Shown: positions 36,801-47,036, numbered from the stretch's first letter. The stretch: DNA of 64,000 nucleotides from Blastomussa wellsi (GCA_947652115.1 OX393568.1:20185121-20249120), one strand, 5' to 3'. A program made the numbers and translations. The notes: generated by a model from the sequence alone, not told the origin.

Positions 36801-37180
36801 TGTTATGTGTTGAAGTAACAGGGAAGGGGTGTGAAAACATCAGAACCAACTGACAGTCATTTTATACGGTTGTTCTTTTCCAGCCGATCAAACTCGGTAA
36901 CCACGAAATCAACATTGAAGAGAAGAAACCCAGCGGAGCAGTTGGACGCGGCGGAGGAGGAAATCGTCGGGGTGGAAGTGCGGGCGGCGGTGCTCGAGGA
37001 AACGCGCGCGGCCCTACCGGGGGTGCCGGACAAGCTGGCCGAGGAGGCGCGGGGACATCTCGTGCAGCGAATCGCGGAGGCTTTGGAGCGAGTAGTGGCA
37101 ACACAAGCGCAGGGTCTGGATCTAGCGGTCGTTCCGGCGGCCGTCGGGACAATGGAGGTCGCGGCGGAAAATACAAGTAG
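27875..37180 (+). CDS. G3BP: G3BP stress-granule protein (Ras GAP SH3-domain-binding protein)
   Basis: Thirteen exons join in frame: 27875-27966, 28413-28491, 28999-29100, 29645-29719, 30465-30561, 31855-31999, 32754-32859, 33346-33556, 34159-34271, 34371-34566, 35216-35253, 36410-36469 and 36884-37180, giving 536 residues. Residues 1-140 are the NTF2-like dimer domain ([15 protein letters not shown], then the conserved HRF of the FGDF-peptide pocket, and [15 protein letters not shown]). Residues 148-302 are a long Glu-rich disordered region, larger than in human G3BP1, and a Pro-rich stretch with PKTWAALA follows. An RRM lies at about 383-440 (RNP2 VFIGNL, RNP1 NFGFVIF). The tail is a Gly/Arg RGG domain in one GC-rich exon. 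G3BP binds RNA, dimerises and nucleates stress granules in the cytoplasm. A candidate polyadenylation signal is AATAAA at 37709-37714. Introns carry several SINE and foldback insertions. Confidence 0.95.
32165..32455 (+). mobile_element. tRNA-derived SINE, copy 1
   Basis: The head has a good A box (TGGTTAGCGCGCTGG) and B box (GGTTCGAGCCC). The body includes TTGGGCAAGACACTTTACTC, TATAAATGGGTACTGGCG and GCGATGGACTAGCATCC. It lies in the G3BP intron between exons 6 and 7, in the same orientation as the gene, and is matched over most of its length by 34636-34925. Confidence 0.85.
33758..33997. repeat. Foldback element with poly-C tract
   Basis: TCAGTCAAATCGAAGCTTC near 33761 is complemented by GAAGCTTCGATTTGACTG near 33973, bounding about 240 bp. 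The interior holds an 18-base C run and several GGGGAATTTGA units. It lies in the G3BP intron between exons 8 and 9. Confidence 0.8.
34636..34925 (+). mobile_element. tRNA-derived SINE, copy 2
   Basis: This shares head (GGTTTGAGCCCC B box) and body (ACAAGACACTTTACTTTCAC, TATAAATGGGTACCGGCG, GCGATGGACTAGCATCCC) with the copy at 32165. The segment around the CATCCCATCCAGG motif is locally duplicated. It lies in the G3BP intron between exons 10 and 11. Confidence 0.85.
35030..35190 (+). repeat. Dispersed repeat, copy A
   Basis: The core AACGGATTGGAAATGACG, then TTTAGGCTAAATTTTTC and a downstream GTGATGTAGCTC, matches the repeats at 44640-44850 and 58800-58950. It lies in the G3BP intron between exons 10 and 11. 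It has no coding signal, and its ends cannot be defined by eye. Confidence 0.6.
35385..35480 (+). mobile_element. SINE fragment
   Basis: A degenerate head (GATGGCCTAATGGTTAGGG) runs directly into a body piece (GAGAAAGACACTTAAACCC and GTGCATAAATGCATGG) related to the two SINE copies nearby. It looks internally deleted. Confidence 0.45.
35531..35875. repeat. Foldback element of about 345 bp
   Basis: Near-perfect arms meet at about 35703 (CTCCTTGTTCCAAG facing CTTGGAACAAGGAG). The ends are AAAGTGCTACTATGATCAAA and its partner ending GTAGTAGCACTT. A single related arm (AAAGTGCTACTGCGATGAAA) occurs at 53467. It lies in the G3BP intron between exons 11 and 12. Confidence 0.85.
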
Positions 37181-38239
37181 TCTTATCGGCGAGTCGAGGG
37201 ATAAGTAGCGTAAATTATTATCAAGGGCAAAAAAGACCCAAACATTACAGACTGCCATGGTGGCTCTTTTCACTTGTCCAAGCAAGCTTTTATGTCGTTT
37301 CAATGTATCGTGTGTACCTATTTCCACTGTCGAACCTTATAGCAAGCGTGTTTGCATTTTGTCTGCTGGCGGATAACGTTGCAGATTGTTGTCAGTAGTT
37401 GTTATAGTCATGTTCAAAGTGTCGCTGTGTGAGTGCTGGGTAGAGCGTCTCTTACCGTGTTTACGTAATACGCCTCGTATATTTTTTCAAGGCAATTGGA
37501 AATGAGAGGCCCTTACACCGAGCCATACTGCCGCCATGGTTTTGCCGAATCTCCGTCACCCGCTGAATACGTGCGATCTTTATAAGAACTGAAATTGAAG
37601 ATTAAAAATAATTGTGAACTTTTTTTAGCATAGGAACCGTCCAAAGTTATATGGAAATGCGACGTTTGCAATATTTATATTGGATACCCCCATTACAGAT
37701 CTCCAAGGAATAAACAAACAAGCCTGTAATATTGTAACTATTTTGTTGGGTCTCTTGTCAGTGGTATCATTTTTTTCAAATCGAGAGAATTTGTGAGCCT
37801 GCGATTTACGATAGAGGAGTTGCAAAGTTATATTGCCTAGTTTCATACCGTGAGGTGCTGGGTCGAGTGCCGACTTTCGCAGACAAATGCAACAAAAAAA
37901 CAAAACTGTAAACTTCCGTCGAGTTTTCCGCTTCCTTGATCTTTTTGTTTTGAAACATTGACCTCGTGATGAGGACGCCTTTTTCTTCGTAATGGCGGAC
38001 GCCATATTTTTTTAATTAATAACAAAACTCTTTATTATAACGTGATAATTAACGATGGCGCAAAACTATTTACAATAAGCGGTCCTGGTGATCCAATCAT
38101 AAAAAAGAAAAGCAAAATATAATCTACAGAATATGCATCTAAAAGCTTAAAATTGGTCTTAAAATAAATGATTTAATGGTCCTTGTCACGATAATGCGCA
38201 CGCGGAGCATTAATTCACACGGAAAGGGTTTCAAACCAA

Positions 38240-38662
38240 TTCTTGGTTTTCACGTGGCGTCGTAAAATTTTAAAAACAAAATTCGCTGGGCATGTTTAAT
38301 TTTTATTGTCACCACGAAAGAAATCCTAAAAATATTTTTGTTCACAGGTTTCGAGCTAGATAGTATCCTTTGTGTTTGAAATAAGCATGTTGAATTTTCG
38401 AGATTTCCGCCGCACGTGACTGCACGATGGCGCCGTGACAGCTGTCGTGCTCTAAGAAAAGGTCTTTTCGTAAAGTTTTTCAGTTTAAACAGTTAAAGTA
38501 TTACAATAGATGTTTATGTGTATATACACTAGATCGTGAGGAACGAGCAGTCGCTTTCATAGCAAAAGTGAGTGCCACATGTTTTCTTTGATTTCCGGCC
38601 GCCATGTTGGTGCCCATCAAGCTGGGCACCAGCATAGCGTTTCCATACTGAGCTCTATAAAT
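38240..38662 (+). repeat. Dispersed repeat, copy 1 of 2
   Basis: This segment is collinear over its whole length with 63311-63752, from TCTTGGTTTTCACGTG to CCATACTGAGCTCTATAAAT. The two copies differ by scattered substitutions and small indels. It contains a potential hairpin near 38601-38640. No open frame is conserved between the copies. Confidence 0.85.
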
Positions 38663-39021
38663 GCTTCGGCAAATAACTCAAGAATGGTGTATCGCACAGA
38701 CCTGAGACTTTAAACAGAAATCAAATCGTCACACATGCACAGAAAAGTGGCAAAGGCCCTCGAAACATGTTGCTTCATGTTAGAACATTGGGTGTGATAA
38801 TGCGCTTGCAACGAGAACAAAAGAAAACTTTTTTCTGCTATTTACAATACAAGTTATAATAATTCTGCTATCTTACTTTCTTGTTCTTGGCAGAATAACT
38901 ACCCTAAAAGTCGTTATAAATTAGAAAATGTCCGCATTCCTTGCATCAACACTAAAGTCATATAAAATGTCCGCATTCCTGTGAAAAGGGGTTCAAGAGC
39001 GTCGAACACGTGTGGACTGAT

Positions 39022-39343
39022 CATTCTCGTCCCCATAGCCCTTTTCGTTTTTCTTAGCCGGCAGGGCCTTGGCACGAAAAACGAAGGGCTCTGGGGACAT
39101 ACGATTTTCAAAAAAATATTCGAATTTTTTTATTGGCTGTTGAGAACAAAGAAATCTTAAACGGAAGCCAAAATGTTCGCCGGCCACCGCATTACAACAC
39201 ACAACATGTAGAAACATCAGTGCTATATACATGAAGTCTGGAAGTCCTAGAATCTCGGAATCGCATGTCTCCAGAGCCCTTTGTTTCTCGTGCCAAGGCC
39301 CCGCCGGCTAAGAGAAACGAAAAGGGCTATGAGGACGAGAATG
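39022..39343. repeat. MITE with CATTCTCGTCCCCATAG ends
   Basis: Terminal inverted repeats of about 85 bp (CATTCTCGTCCCCATAGCCC inward to GGGCTCTGGGGACAT) bound a 322-bp element. The arms are about 90 percent alike by eye. The ends are shared with the element at 40159-40408. Confidence 0.85.
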
Positions 39344-40158
39344 TGCCAAGATATGGCACTGTCGGCGAATCTCCCCACTCTCCCAGTACCTCAAGGTATG
39401 AAACTGGGCAGTGAAAAGTCTAGCCAAAATGACGTCACAGATTTAGCACTTAACATGGCACGCTTTCCGGGGAAGGGGTACGCTAAAACTGTACATAAAC
39501 ATGCGAAGAATCCTTCACAAACGAAGCTTGATTTTCACGGTTCGAAGACAAACCGCCATTAGCCCCCTAAAGGCCATGCAAGATGTCGACTTCTCAAACT
39601 CATTAATAATTCATCAAGTTAAAACAAAGGAAATCATAACCGTGACCGTGGTTTGGATACCCGATCTTAATTAGCATAGATTTTGACGATTTTATTTCTC
39701 CGTTTACTCCTTAGTTTTTGTTTTGATTGAGAAGCTATATCAAACACTCGAGACTGTTTCACCGGCTATTCAAACACCGAAGTTCGTTAAAAATACTCCG
39801 CTACGCGTCATATTTTCAACTCTCTTCTCGGTGTTTAGATACCCCGATGAAACACTGTCTCTCGTGTTTGTCAGGTCGAGATTTCAAGTTGTAGTCGGGT
39901 CGAGATTTCAAGTTGTCGAAATGACAGGGAAATGAGATGTCGATTTCTCTGTATCTATAAGCTATACATGAGCCACATTTAATGTCTTATTTCCAGTGTT
40001 GCCCCCTTAATAAGTAACGGGCTTCCTTCCAATACATTTTATTCTGTTGTTAAACCATGTTCTAAGAACTCATTCTGAATTTCAACACAAACCTGGAATA
40101 TAATTAAGATTGGATAGGATTGGAGTTGACAGTGGCTAATCCTTAGCTGACACGCCCA

Positions 40159-40408
40159 CATTCTCGTCCCCAGAGGCCGCGATTCGTTTGGTCAGCACCA
40201 TGAATCGAGACCTCTGGGAAGCTCCAACACCGAATCGCGAATCACGGACTTCCCGTTACTCTGCGCATGCACAAAGTCAAATCTGACAAATCTGATTGGC
40301 TGAAAGGTACAAAACGTGATTTCTACGCATGCTCACAATTTGGTTACGGCCAGAGGTCGTGATTCTTGGTGCTGACCAAAAGGAGCGCGGCCTCTGGGGA
40401 CGAGAATG
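40159..40408. repeat. MITE with CATTCTCGTCCCCAGAG ends
   Basis: Terminal inverted repeats of about 40 bp (CATTCTCGTCCCCAGAGGCC with GGTCAGCACC further in) bound a 250-bp element. CGCCCAC occurs at both flanks (40153 and about 40412) and may be a target-site duplication of 7-8 bp. Confidence 0.85.
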
Positions 40409-41125
40409 AAGCGCCCACGCGCTGACGCGTAGCTGCTGTTGCTTAGCTTCACAACTTATCCATTTTAAACTCCACGGATTGAACCAAAAACCACTTTCGT
40501 GCCGCGATAACCACCATGTAGCCCTATGTTATCAGACAAAAATGTCGTCATTCTGGTCCGCCTCCTCCCCCCCCCCCCCGCCCTAAAACCTGCCAAACAT
40601 GTAGGATGAAGAATTTTGAAGAAAAGCAATACTTAGCAGAGGAGAGATAGAGGAAAACTGTTTAATCCGAGTTTAATGAATAAATTAACCAGAATCGAGT
40701 AAGTGAGCGCCATTCGACTGTCTGCTAAGCTCATGAATGACGTCATTGTCATCCATGAGCAAAAAGGGATTACTATTTTTGTACGGACGGGTAAAACTAG
40801 TACTTCACAAATGTGTGGTTATTGTTGTTAATCAACTGGGTTGGTCAACAAAACTAGAAATTGAACTAAATTCGCTTTATATGCTATACACACGCACCTA
40901 CTACGTCCAACAATATCTTTTATCTTTAGGATAATGCCAAAATGTATTTTAAAATTGCCAGTTAAAACATCCCTTAAAGGAGAACGAAAGACCAGAGACA
41001 ATTTTTTTATTTTACCCCTGGAAATTGTAGAAAACAAATTAAAAGAAAAAGCGAATTTTTCCGACCGAAATTGACAAAAACGGCCAAGGGCGGCCAAAAA
41101 TTCCGGAAATTCCGGGTGGGAGAGC

Positions 41126-41237
41126 GAATGGAACAGACATTTTCCGGTATTTCATTCCGAAATTTTGGGTGTACCCCACGAGGTTGGCCTAAAATTCCGG
41201 AAAATCGGAATAACCGGAAAATTCTGTTCCATTCGAC
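41126..41237. repeat. TTCCGG-rich MITE-like element, copy A
   Basis: GAATGGAACAGACATTTTCC at the left is answered by GGAAAATTCTGTTCCATTC at the right. The interior contains more TTCCGGAA-type palindromes. Related elements are at 41600-41705 and 48217-48365. Confidence 0.7.
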
Positions 41238-41599
41238 CATTCCTGTTCGGCCCCAGTTTGTCCGAGCCGAAATCGTAGTCAGGAATCAAGATGGCTTCTC
41301 GATATCACTGCGTGGCTTGCTTATTTGCCTCGGAAAGCTTTCAGGTCTTACTTCAGCATCATTGCACAAGTAATATAGCAGGAATAGCCACAGTTAGGAG
41401 TGGTAAATAGCACAGAAGCAGCTAGCTACAGTGAAAACAATAATATCGTCGTCGACTTAAAACGTCGTTTGTTTTTACTTCGAAGTCGTCTAACAACTCG
41501 AAAACAAGTAGCAGAGGCAACATGGCGTTAAATGCACGGTCCGCCATTTGTTTTGCTTTGATTTATTTTGTATTTTGGCGCGGAACTTGAAACGATGGC

Positions 41600-41705
41600 C
41601 TGGAACCGGTTGGTCGCGACCAACCGGAAAATTCCGGAAAATACTGTTCCATTCGCCACACGGAATACCCGGAATTTCAAACCGGGATTTTTGGTCGAAT
41701 GGAAA
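41600..41705. repeat. TTCCGG-rich MITE-like element, copy B
   Basis: It contains CCGGAAAATTCCGGAAAATA, CTGTTCCATTCGCC and a right end TTGGTCGAATGGAA, a rearranged version of the element at 41126. The boundaries are approximate. Confidence 0.5.
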
Positions 41706-42171
41706 GCGCCCTCTATTTCAAAGGGAGAGTCTAAGTGGGAAAGTTTTGTGATGGTAATCGAGTTTTTCTTTCCATATGAATGAAACTCATTTTCATTACA
41801 AAGACTTTGCACTTAGGCTCGCCTTGAAATGGAGGCTCAAGCGAACTCGGAAATGGCCTATTGGGTTTTCGTCTTCCATTCTCTTGAAACGGTTCCGCCA
41901 AAACTTTACGTAACAGATGTTTTCCATGTTTTGGATTGCTTGAGACGTGGCTAGATTAAGTCCAGTAAACTGTTTTACCCAAGGCCGCAGGCGAGGTTCC
42001 GCCAAAAATTATATGAGACCTTTACCTGTGGCGGCATTCAATTCCCTTTCCTAAAATCTGATGGCTATGAAGTTTTATATAATAACAAAATCAATGCGTG
42101 CGCTCTGATTGGTCAATCAGCTATGGTTTATTGTGCCGTAAACCCATGGAAAAATCGCGCGTCTTCTGAAT

Positions 42172-42305
42172 TATAAGGGTAATAACCCACTTGGGATGTT
42201 TGGGAGAACACTCGAAAAGTTTGTAAATCACTCGCTTGCGGCTCGTGATTTACAAACTCTTCTCGTGTTCTCCCAAACATCCCGCGTGGGTTATTACCCC
42301 TATAA
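42172..42305. repeat. Palindrome of about 130 bp
   Basis: The left arm (GGGTAATAACCCAC, then GGGATGTTTGGGAGAACAC and TTTGTAAATCAC) is complemented by the right arm around a centre at about 42239. It may be the core of a longer foldback, because AAACCCATGG and AAACCCATAG flank it at 42140 and 42304. Confidence 0.8.
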
Positions 42306-42897
42306 ACCCATAGAAAGTGTGGTCTATTGCTTAACTAAAACATGCAAAGAACGCGGTTTACTGACTGCCAGCTGCAAAATGCTATCAGGTTGATATTTGA
42401 TTTATTCAGCTTTTTGTGCTAATTGGTTTCGATGATTACCGTGGTGAAATCTGAATCAATTTGAAATACTGTTATTTGATAAGATGTGACAGATGTTTTG
42501 ACGCCCAGTTCCAAAGACAGTCGTGCAACAGAGATCCGCCCTTCAGATTACTTCAAAACAGGAACTTCGCTGGAGGATTTATCAGCACCTGTGTTTTTTG
42601 CATTGTAAGTAGTATTCTTGCGGTTTACTTTACGCTGTCCAAGCGAATATTCAACTTTGCGTGACTGCCTTTGTTGTTCCGTGATGAAAAGCATATGCAA
42701 GGAAAGAAATCGTGCTAAAAAGTGTCAAATTTCAAAGTTTCATTCGAATGTGTGGCGCTCGTCAGTTTTTGAGCTAATCGATCGCCGCGAGCCTCCCGTT
42801 TCAAGGGTCAAAAAGGCATTGAAGCTTACAAAACAGATCTGCTTCTATAGTAATTTTACTATTTTTGTACGAGAAATCAGTGCGTTTTTTGATAATA

Positions 42898-44043
42898 ATG
42901 ACTGTAAAGTGTCCATGTGGTGGTGCGTTGAATTTGAAAAATGTTTTCGCTGCAATACTTGTTGCTACGATCGGGTCCATTGTTTTGATTTCTTTCAAGG
43001 TATCACACTCGAGAAAATTTTTTGCTGTTCGTGAAATAGCCATTGTGAACACATCAGAAATGGACGTGGCGTTGCGAGGACACAAGTTCGACATGAGAGG
43101 GAACGATATTTTGGTTTTCTTACACATTCAAAAGACCGGAGGATCAAAGTTTGGAGCTCATATGGTGAATAACTTGGACATAAAAAGGCCGTGTGTTTGT
43201 TCCAAGACAAGATCTCGCAACCTCCGTGTGCAAGCAACTAAGCTGCGAGCTAAAGGCAGGCGGGTGTGCCACTGCTTTCGGCCAGGCTCAAAAAAGATTT
43301 GGCTGTTTTCCCGGTTCCATTTAGGCTGGCCTTGCGGTCTTCACGCCGACTGGACCGAGCACCACGAGTGCGTCCCAAAATACATGAACAAACGCGAGGG
43401 TCGGAACGCTAGGCGGAAATTCTTATACACAACGATAATCCGGGAACCCATTTCAAGGTTTTTGAGTGAATTTGCCTTTGTTCGCTATGTGGGGGAGATG
43501 TGGAGAGCCGCAACCCTTCGATGTAATGGTCGATCGCCTACAAAGGAAGAACTTCCACCGTGCTTCACAAAAGACGATCTCAGGGATGTCACCCTCAGGG
43601 AATTTTTAGGGTGCCCTTGGAATCTCGCATTTAATCGTCAAACCAGAATGCTGGCTGATCTACGGCAGATAAACTGCTACAATACAGCTGGAATGCCTCC
43701 ATCGAAACGGGAAAGGCTCATGCTTCAAAGTGCAGTGAAAAATCTACAGGAAATGGCGTACTTTGGCCTAACTGAATACCAAGAGGAGAGCCAGTACGTG
43801 TTCGAGAAAACTTTTGGGTTGAAATTCATGACCCCCTTTTTGCAGCTGACGGACAACGAAACGCGAGCGGGAAATTTATTGCCAAAGCTGAACAGTTCTG
43901 TGTTGAGTCGTATAAGAACCTTGAACTTGCTAGATATCGAACTTTATAAGTTCGCCAAAAACTTGTTCTTTGAGCGCTTAAACCAATTTAAAGAGGCGGA
44001 TGGAATTAGGCCTAGGATGAAACAGGAACAGGAAACCGAATAA
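42898..44043 (+). CDS. HS6ST: Heparan-sulfate 6-O-sulfotransferase
   Basis: A single uninterrupted exon encodes 381 residues from ATG 42898; the frame is open upstream to about 42865 but without an ATG. The protein is type II: a short Cys-containing tail, then a membrane anchor at about residues 16-33 (VFAAILVATIGSIVLISF). The PAPS-binding 5'-phosphosulfate loop is LHIQKTGGSKFG (75-86) and the 3'-phosphate site is IREPISRFLSEF (181-192). WLFSRF, GWPCGLHADWTEHHECVP and the C-terminal helix region match the HS6ST family closely, and its length fits human HS6ST1. The enzyme adds sulfate to the 6-O position of glucosamine in heparan sulfate in the Golgi, tuning growth-factor signalling. The absence of introns here could reflect retroposition or intron loss. 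No poly-A remnant was recognised. Confidence 0.93.
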   Translation: MTVKCPCGGALNLKNVFAAILVATIGSIVLISFKVSHSRKFFAVREIAIVNTSEMDVALRGHKFDMRGNDILVFLHIQKTGGSKFGAHMVNNLDIKRPCVCSKTRSRNLRVQATKLRAKGRRVCHCFRPGSKKIWLFSRFHLGWPCGLHADWTEHHECVPKYMNKREGRNARRKFLYTTIIREPISRFLSEFAFVRYVGEMWRAATLRCNGRSPTKEELPPCFTKDDLRDVTLREFLGCPWNLAFNRQTRMLADLRQINCYNTAGMPPSKRERLMLQSAVKNLQEMAYFGLTEYQEESQYVFEKTFGLKFMTPFLQLTDNETRAGNLLPKLNSSVLSRIRTLNLLDIELYKFAKNLFFERLNQFKEADGIRPRMKQEQETE

Positions 44044-44134
44044 ACATGTAACAGTTAGTAAGTTTTGTTTACAGTGAAAGCTCATTATGCCACTTCCGAA
44101 AATATGGATGAGTTCTCAAGTCTCGTTCGCCGAG

Positions 44135-44521
44135 CCAACGTAACTAATCGAACTGTTCGGTAATGGCACTCAATAGAACCCATCGAACTTAATCGAACGA
44201 TTGAGTTCGATTGGTTTGATAATCGAGTCGAAAAATTTGCGTGAGAGTCGAACTAATCGAACTCAATCGAACGCTCTTGTGATACTCGCATTCATCTGTT
44301 ATTGGCAGTTCTAGTCGAATGTATCAGACCGTGAATCCAAAGTCGACTGTTCCAGCATCAAGTCGAACGCAGTCGAACCCAATTGGAGTTCGATGGCTCA
44401 ATTTTTTTGTGATCGTTCGATTATGTTCGATTGCCGAACTCAATCTAACCCAATTGTGTGATTTATGTCCGATTGATTTCAATTAATCGAACGTTCGATT
44501 TGGTTCGATTAGTTACGTGGG
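44135..44521. repeat. Foldback element built of TCGAAC/GTTCGA units
   Basis: The ends CAACGTAACTAATCGAAC and GTTCGATTAGTTACGTGG are inverted. The roughly 385-bp interior is packed with AATCGAAC, GTTCGATT and AGTCGAAC motifs in both orientations. It starts about 90 bp after the HS6ST stop, so it may lie in that gene's 3' UTR. Confidence 0.75.
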
Positions 44522-44639
44522 GTGTCAATGAAGTCATGGAGTTCCGTGACGCCATGCATTTAGACTAATTTTTTCGAGGAATCAAATTCCCCTAGGCCCC
44601 GGCTTTAAATGAAGAAATTTCTGAATAATAGTTAACGAA

Positions 44640-44850
44640 GGAGGAAACACTTCAAAGGGGTAATACTAAGCCAAAAATCCGGGGGAGTACTCCCATATAT
44701 TGGCTATATTGGTATGTGCCGCGGGATAGGGTAGGCATGGGTAAAGATGAGAAACATTGAGACGGATTGCAAATAACAAAATTTGAAAACTAAAGGCTGA
44801 ATTTTGAGAGTTGTTTCGCTTGTTCTGGAGAAAGGTGATGTAAACACTCA
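44640..44850 (+). repeat. Dispersed repeat, copy B
   Basis: The segment contains GGTAATACTAAGCC, GAGACGGATTGCAAATAAC, TTTGAAAACTAAAGGCTGAA and GGTGATGT, matching the repeats at 35030-35190 and 58800-58950. Confidence 0.6.
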
Positions 44851-44934
44851 AGCAGTCGAGGAGAACTAAAAGAGGTGTCTGAAGGGATAAAATGGGAACT
44901 GGGGGTTAGGTCAAACTAGGATGGAAAATGAGAT

Positions 44935-46022
44935 TTGGTACCCCCTCTTCAACCCCGTCTGGAAACGAGTAATACGGGAAGAGCGGGTAGAGGTTGCCCA
45001 ATTCTCCCCGAGCCAGAGTTGCACAAAGGCCACACCGCAACACCGGGAACTCCGTGCCTCCGTGAGTGTGTGGGTTCTTTAACGTCCCCTGCTGAAAGTG
45101 ATACAGGAGACGGGGCCTACGGTTTTATCGTCCTTATCCTAGAAGACTAGAACATCTAACCATTTGCAGATGTCATTGCAAAGGTAGACTTGCTCCAAGT
45201 CGCTCGTTTGATTCGCTACGCGGAGGGCGTAGGAGGGAGAGCGCGCTGGCGAGGGAGACCGAGCGATAGATATGGAGGGCGCGCGCTGGCTTAAAAATAA
45301 AAATGGTGGCGCGGAACAAGCGACTTGTCTCACCTGCAGCGCGTCACTTCTGAAAATGTGACGCCACCGGTGGATTTTTCCAACAATGACGCCACATTTG
45401 GCTGCCAATAATAGTGCGCGCGAACGTAAGCGCGCGCTCGGTTGGCAAAACTTGCGAGGTTGGCGCGCTCTGCTCGCGTGACGCTGGTACTTCAAGTTCT
45501 GTTTGTTTGCTAGTCTTTTTAGCAGTTTTTTCCAGATAAAAAGCAAACAAGATTTTCCACAATTAATTATTAGTCCTTTTAGATAAATTAGTTATGGGGT
45601 CGAAAGAATTGGTTTCATCAAAGCTTTGAAGAAAATCTAAACAATCGTAATCTCGACACACGCCATGGCGCGCGCCAAATTGTACGCGGCACATGACAAT
45701 GACGCCAATAAGACAAAAGAAACCAATTCGGTCCCAATTTCGCGGCAAAAATCGTCAGCCAGAAGCGATTTCCTGCAAGTGACACAAGTCGCTCGTTCCG
45801 AGCCATTCGTGTGTTCCGTGATTTTCTAGCGCTTGATTTCCAAGTGATTTGGTCTTTTCGCGCGCCATTTCAAAACGATCTTTTTCAAATAACTCTACCG
45901 TGTCTATCGATACAAAAAAAACGTTCTCCTCGGGTATTTTAAGACCCTGAGTGTTGGTCCGGTCTTAAGTTCGAACTCAAGACCTCCCGCACGGTAGTCC
46001 TACGCTCAGCTAACCGATCAAC
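44935..46022 (-). mobile_element. SINE split by an inserted segment
   Basis: On the minus strand a tRNA-like head (46022 to about 45950) has the A box GGTTAGCTGAGCGTAGGAC and B box GAGTTCGAACTTAAG. It runs to about 45925 (CAGGGTCTTAAAATACCCG). The body seems to resume at 45183 (CTTTGCAATGACATCTGCAAA) and continues to 44935. The roughly 740 bp between (45184-45924) are unrelated, GC-richer sequence. The continuity of the two halves rests on my recall of similar cnidarian repeats, so it is inference. Confidence 0.45.
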
Positions 46023-46679
46023 CTCGTTCCCAGGGTCTTAGGTTGCTAACCGGAAGGGGGTAAGCTCAGTTGGTAGAGCGGTCACTTGTGACAACTAAGT
46101 ATATTGAGAAAGTAGCCCTAGAGCAATACCACATGAGAGGCATAAAGCCCCATACATTGAAAACATTCCCTAGCTGATAGGCGCCTACCAAATGGCGGTA
46201 CGAAGCTTTTAGAAGGGCAAACAGGATTGTCTGATAAAACAAAGGAACAAACTGGTGAATTTACAGCGTTGAACAACTTCTGGCTATTTTTATTCCGCTC
46301 ACACGAAAAAACGGTTATACACACAGAGAAAAAAATTATATAAATGCTACTTTAAATGGAAGAGAAAACAATTGTAGAATAACAAAAGGAAACGCCTACA
46401 CCAATCATAATTTGAATTAAACAATTCGTGTGAAATAGATTTCAATTCATGCAAATAACAACGGTCAAATAATATGTTCGCAATAACAACATAAACAATG
46501 ACCCTAGCCCTTAAAGCAATAGAGCTTCATGATACAAAGAGCGAATGAAATTACAGGTTCGAAGAGGTGTGTAATATCTGACCAGATGAGGATAGCGCCC
46601 CACATTAATAAGTTCCTTACATTCTGGGTTGTTTCTGGAGAAAGATATTTCCAGTGATAAGAGCTGCATTTTGATACTT

Positions 46680-47036
46680 TAACTATGGACCTTGGGGTCT
46701 TGCTTGATGAACAGCTTCCATGGAAAGAGTATACTGACTCTATTTATAGCAAACTCAAAAAGCGTTTGCAGCTTAGCGCGGACAAGATCTTGCCTCACTC
46801 TCACTCCAAGGAAGCGAAGTGCTGACACTACATGGGGCGAACTCTCCGCTACCTCCAGCAAAACCTTGCAAAAGTTGCAAAATCGTGCCGCCCGATGATC
46901 ATTCTAAGGCCTTACTCCTCTACAGATAGTTTTAATGTATTAATGTGGGCCGACTTAGAAACGAAACGCAAAAGACACAAATGTGTTTTAATTTATAAAT
47001 GCTTGCATAACCTGGTACATCACGACAATATTTTAT
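46680..47036 (+). pseudogene. Decayed LINE 3' fragment
   Basis: Broken frames carry motifs typical of the region after the reverse transcriptase in cnidarian LINEs. LGVLLDEQLPWKEYTDSIYS lies at about 46691, KTLQKLQNRAAR at about 46862 and WADLETKRKRHKCVLIYKCL at about 46949. They lie in different frames, so frameshifts and stops separate them. It is only about 350 bp long and 5'-truncated. Confidence 0.75.

Larger units (their letters stand above)
37181..42897. other. Repeat-rich intergenic region between G3BP and HS6ST genes
   Basis: No coding exon was recognised. It holds the G3BP 3' UTR (to about 37730), one copy of a 423-bp dispersed repeat, two MITEs sharing CATTCTCGTCCCCA ends, two TTCCGG-rich MITE-like elements and a palindrome at 42172-42305. 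These are listed separately. Confidence 0.6.

Noticed and set aside
36857..37327. Long open frames antisense to the G3BP RGG exon
   Set aside because: They are by-products of the GC-rich Gly/Arg codons of the sense exon.
45139..45546. A 135-codon minus-strand open frame in GC-rich DNA
   Set aside because: Composition is biased by CGCGC repeats and there is no motif; it spans the supposed SINE/insert border.
46050..46095. tRNA-like GGGGGTAAGCTCAGTTGGTA segment
   Set aside because: It lacks a T-arm and acceptor stem in the right place, so it was treated as a SINE remnant.
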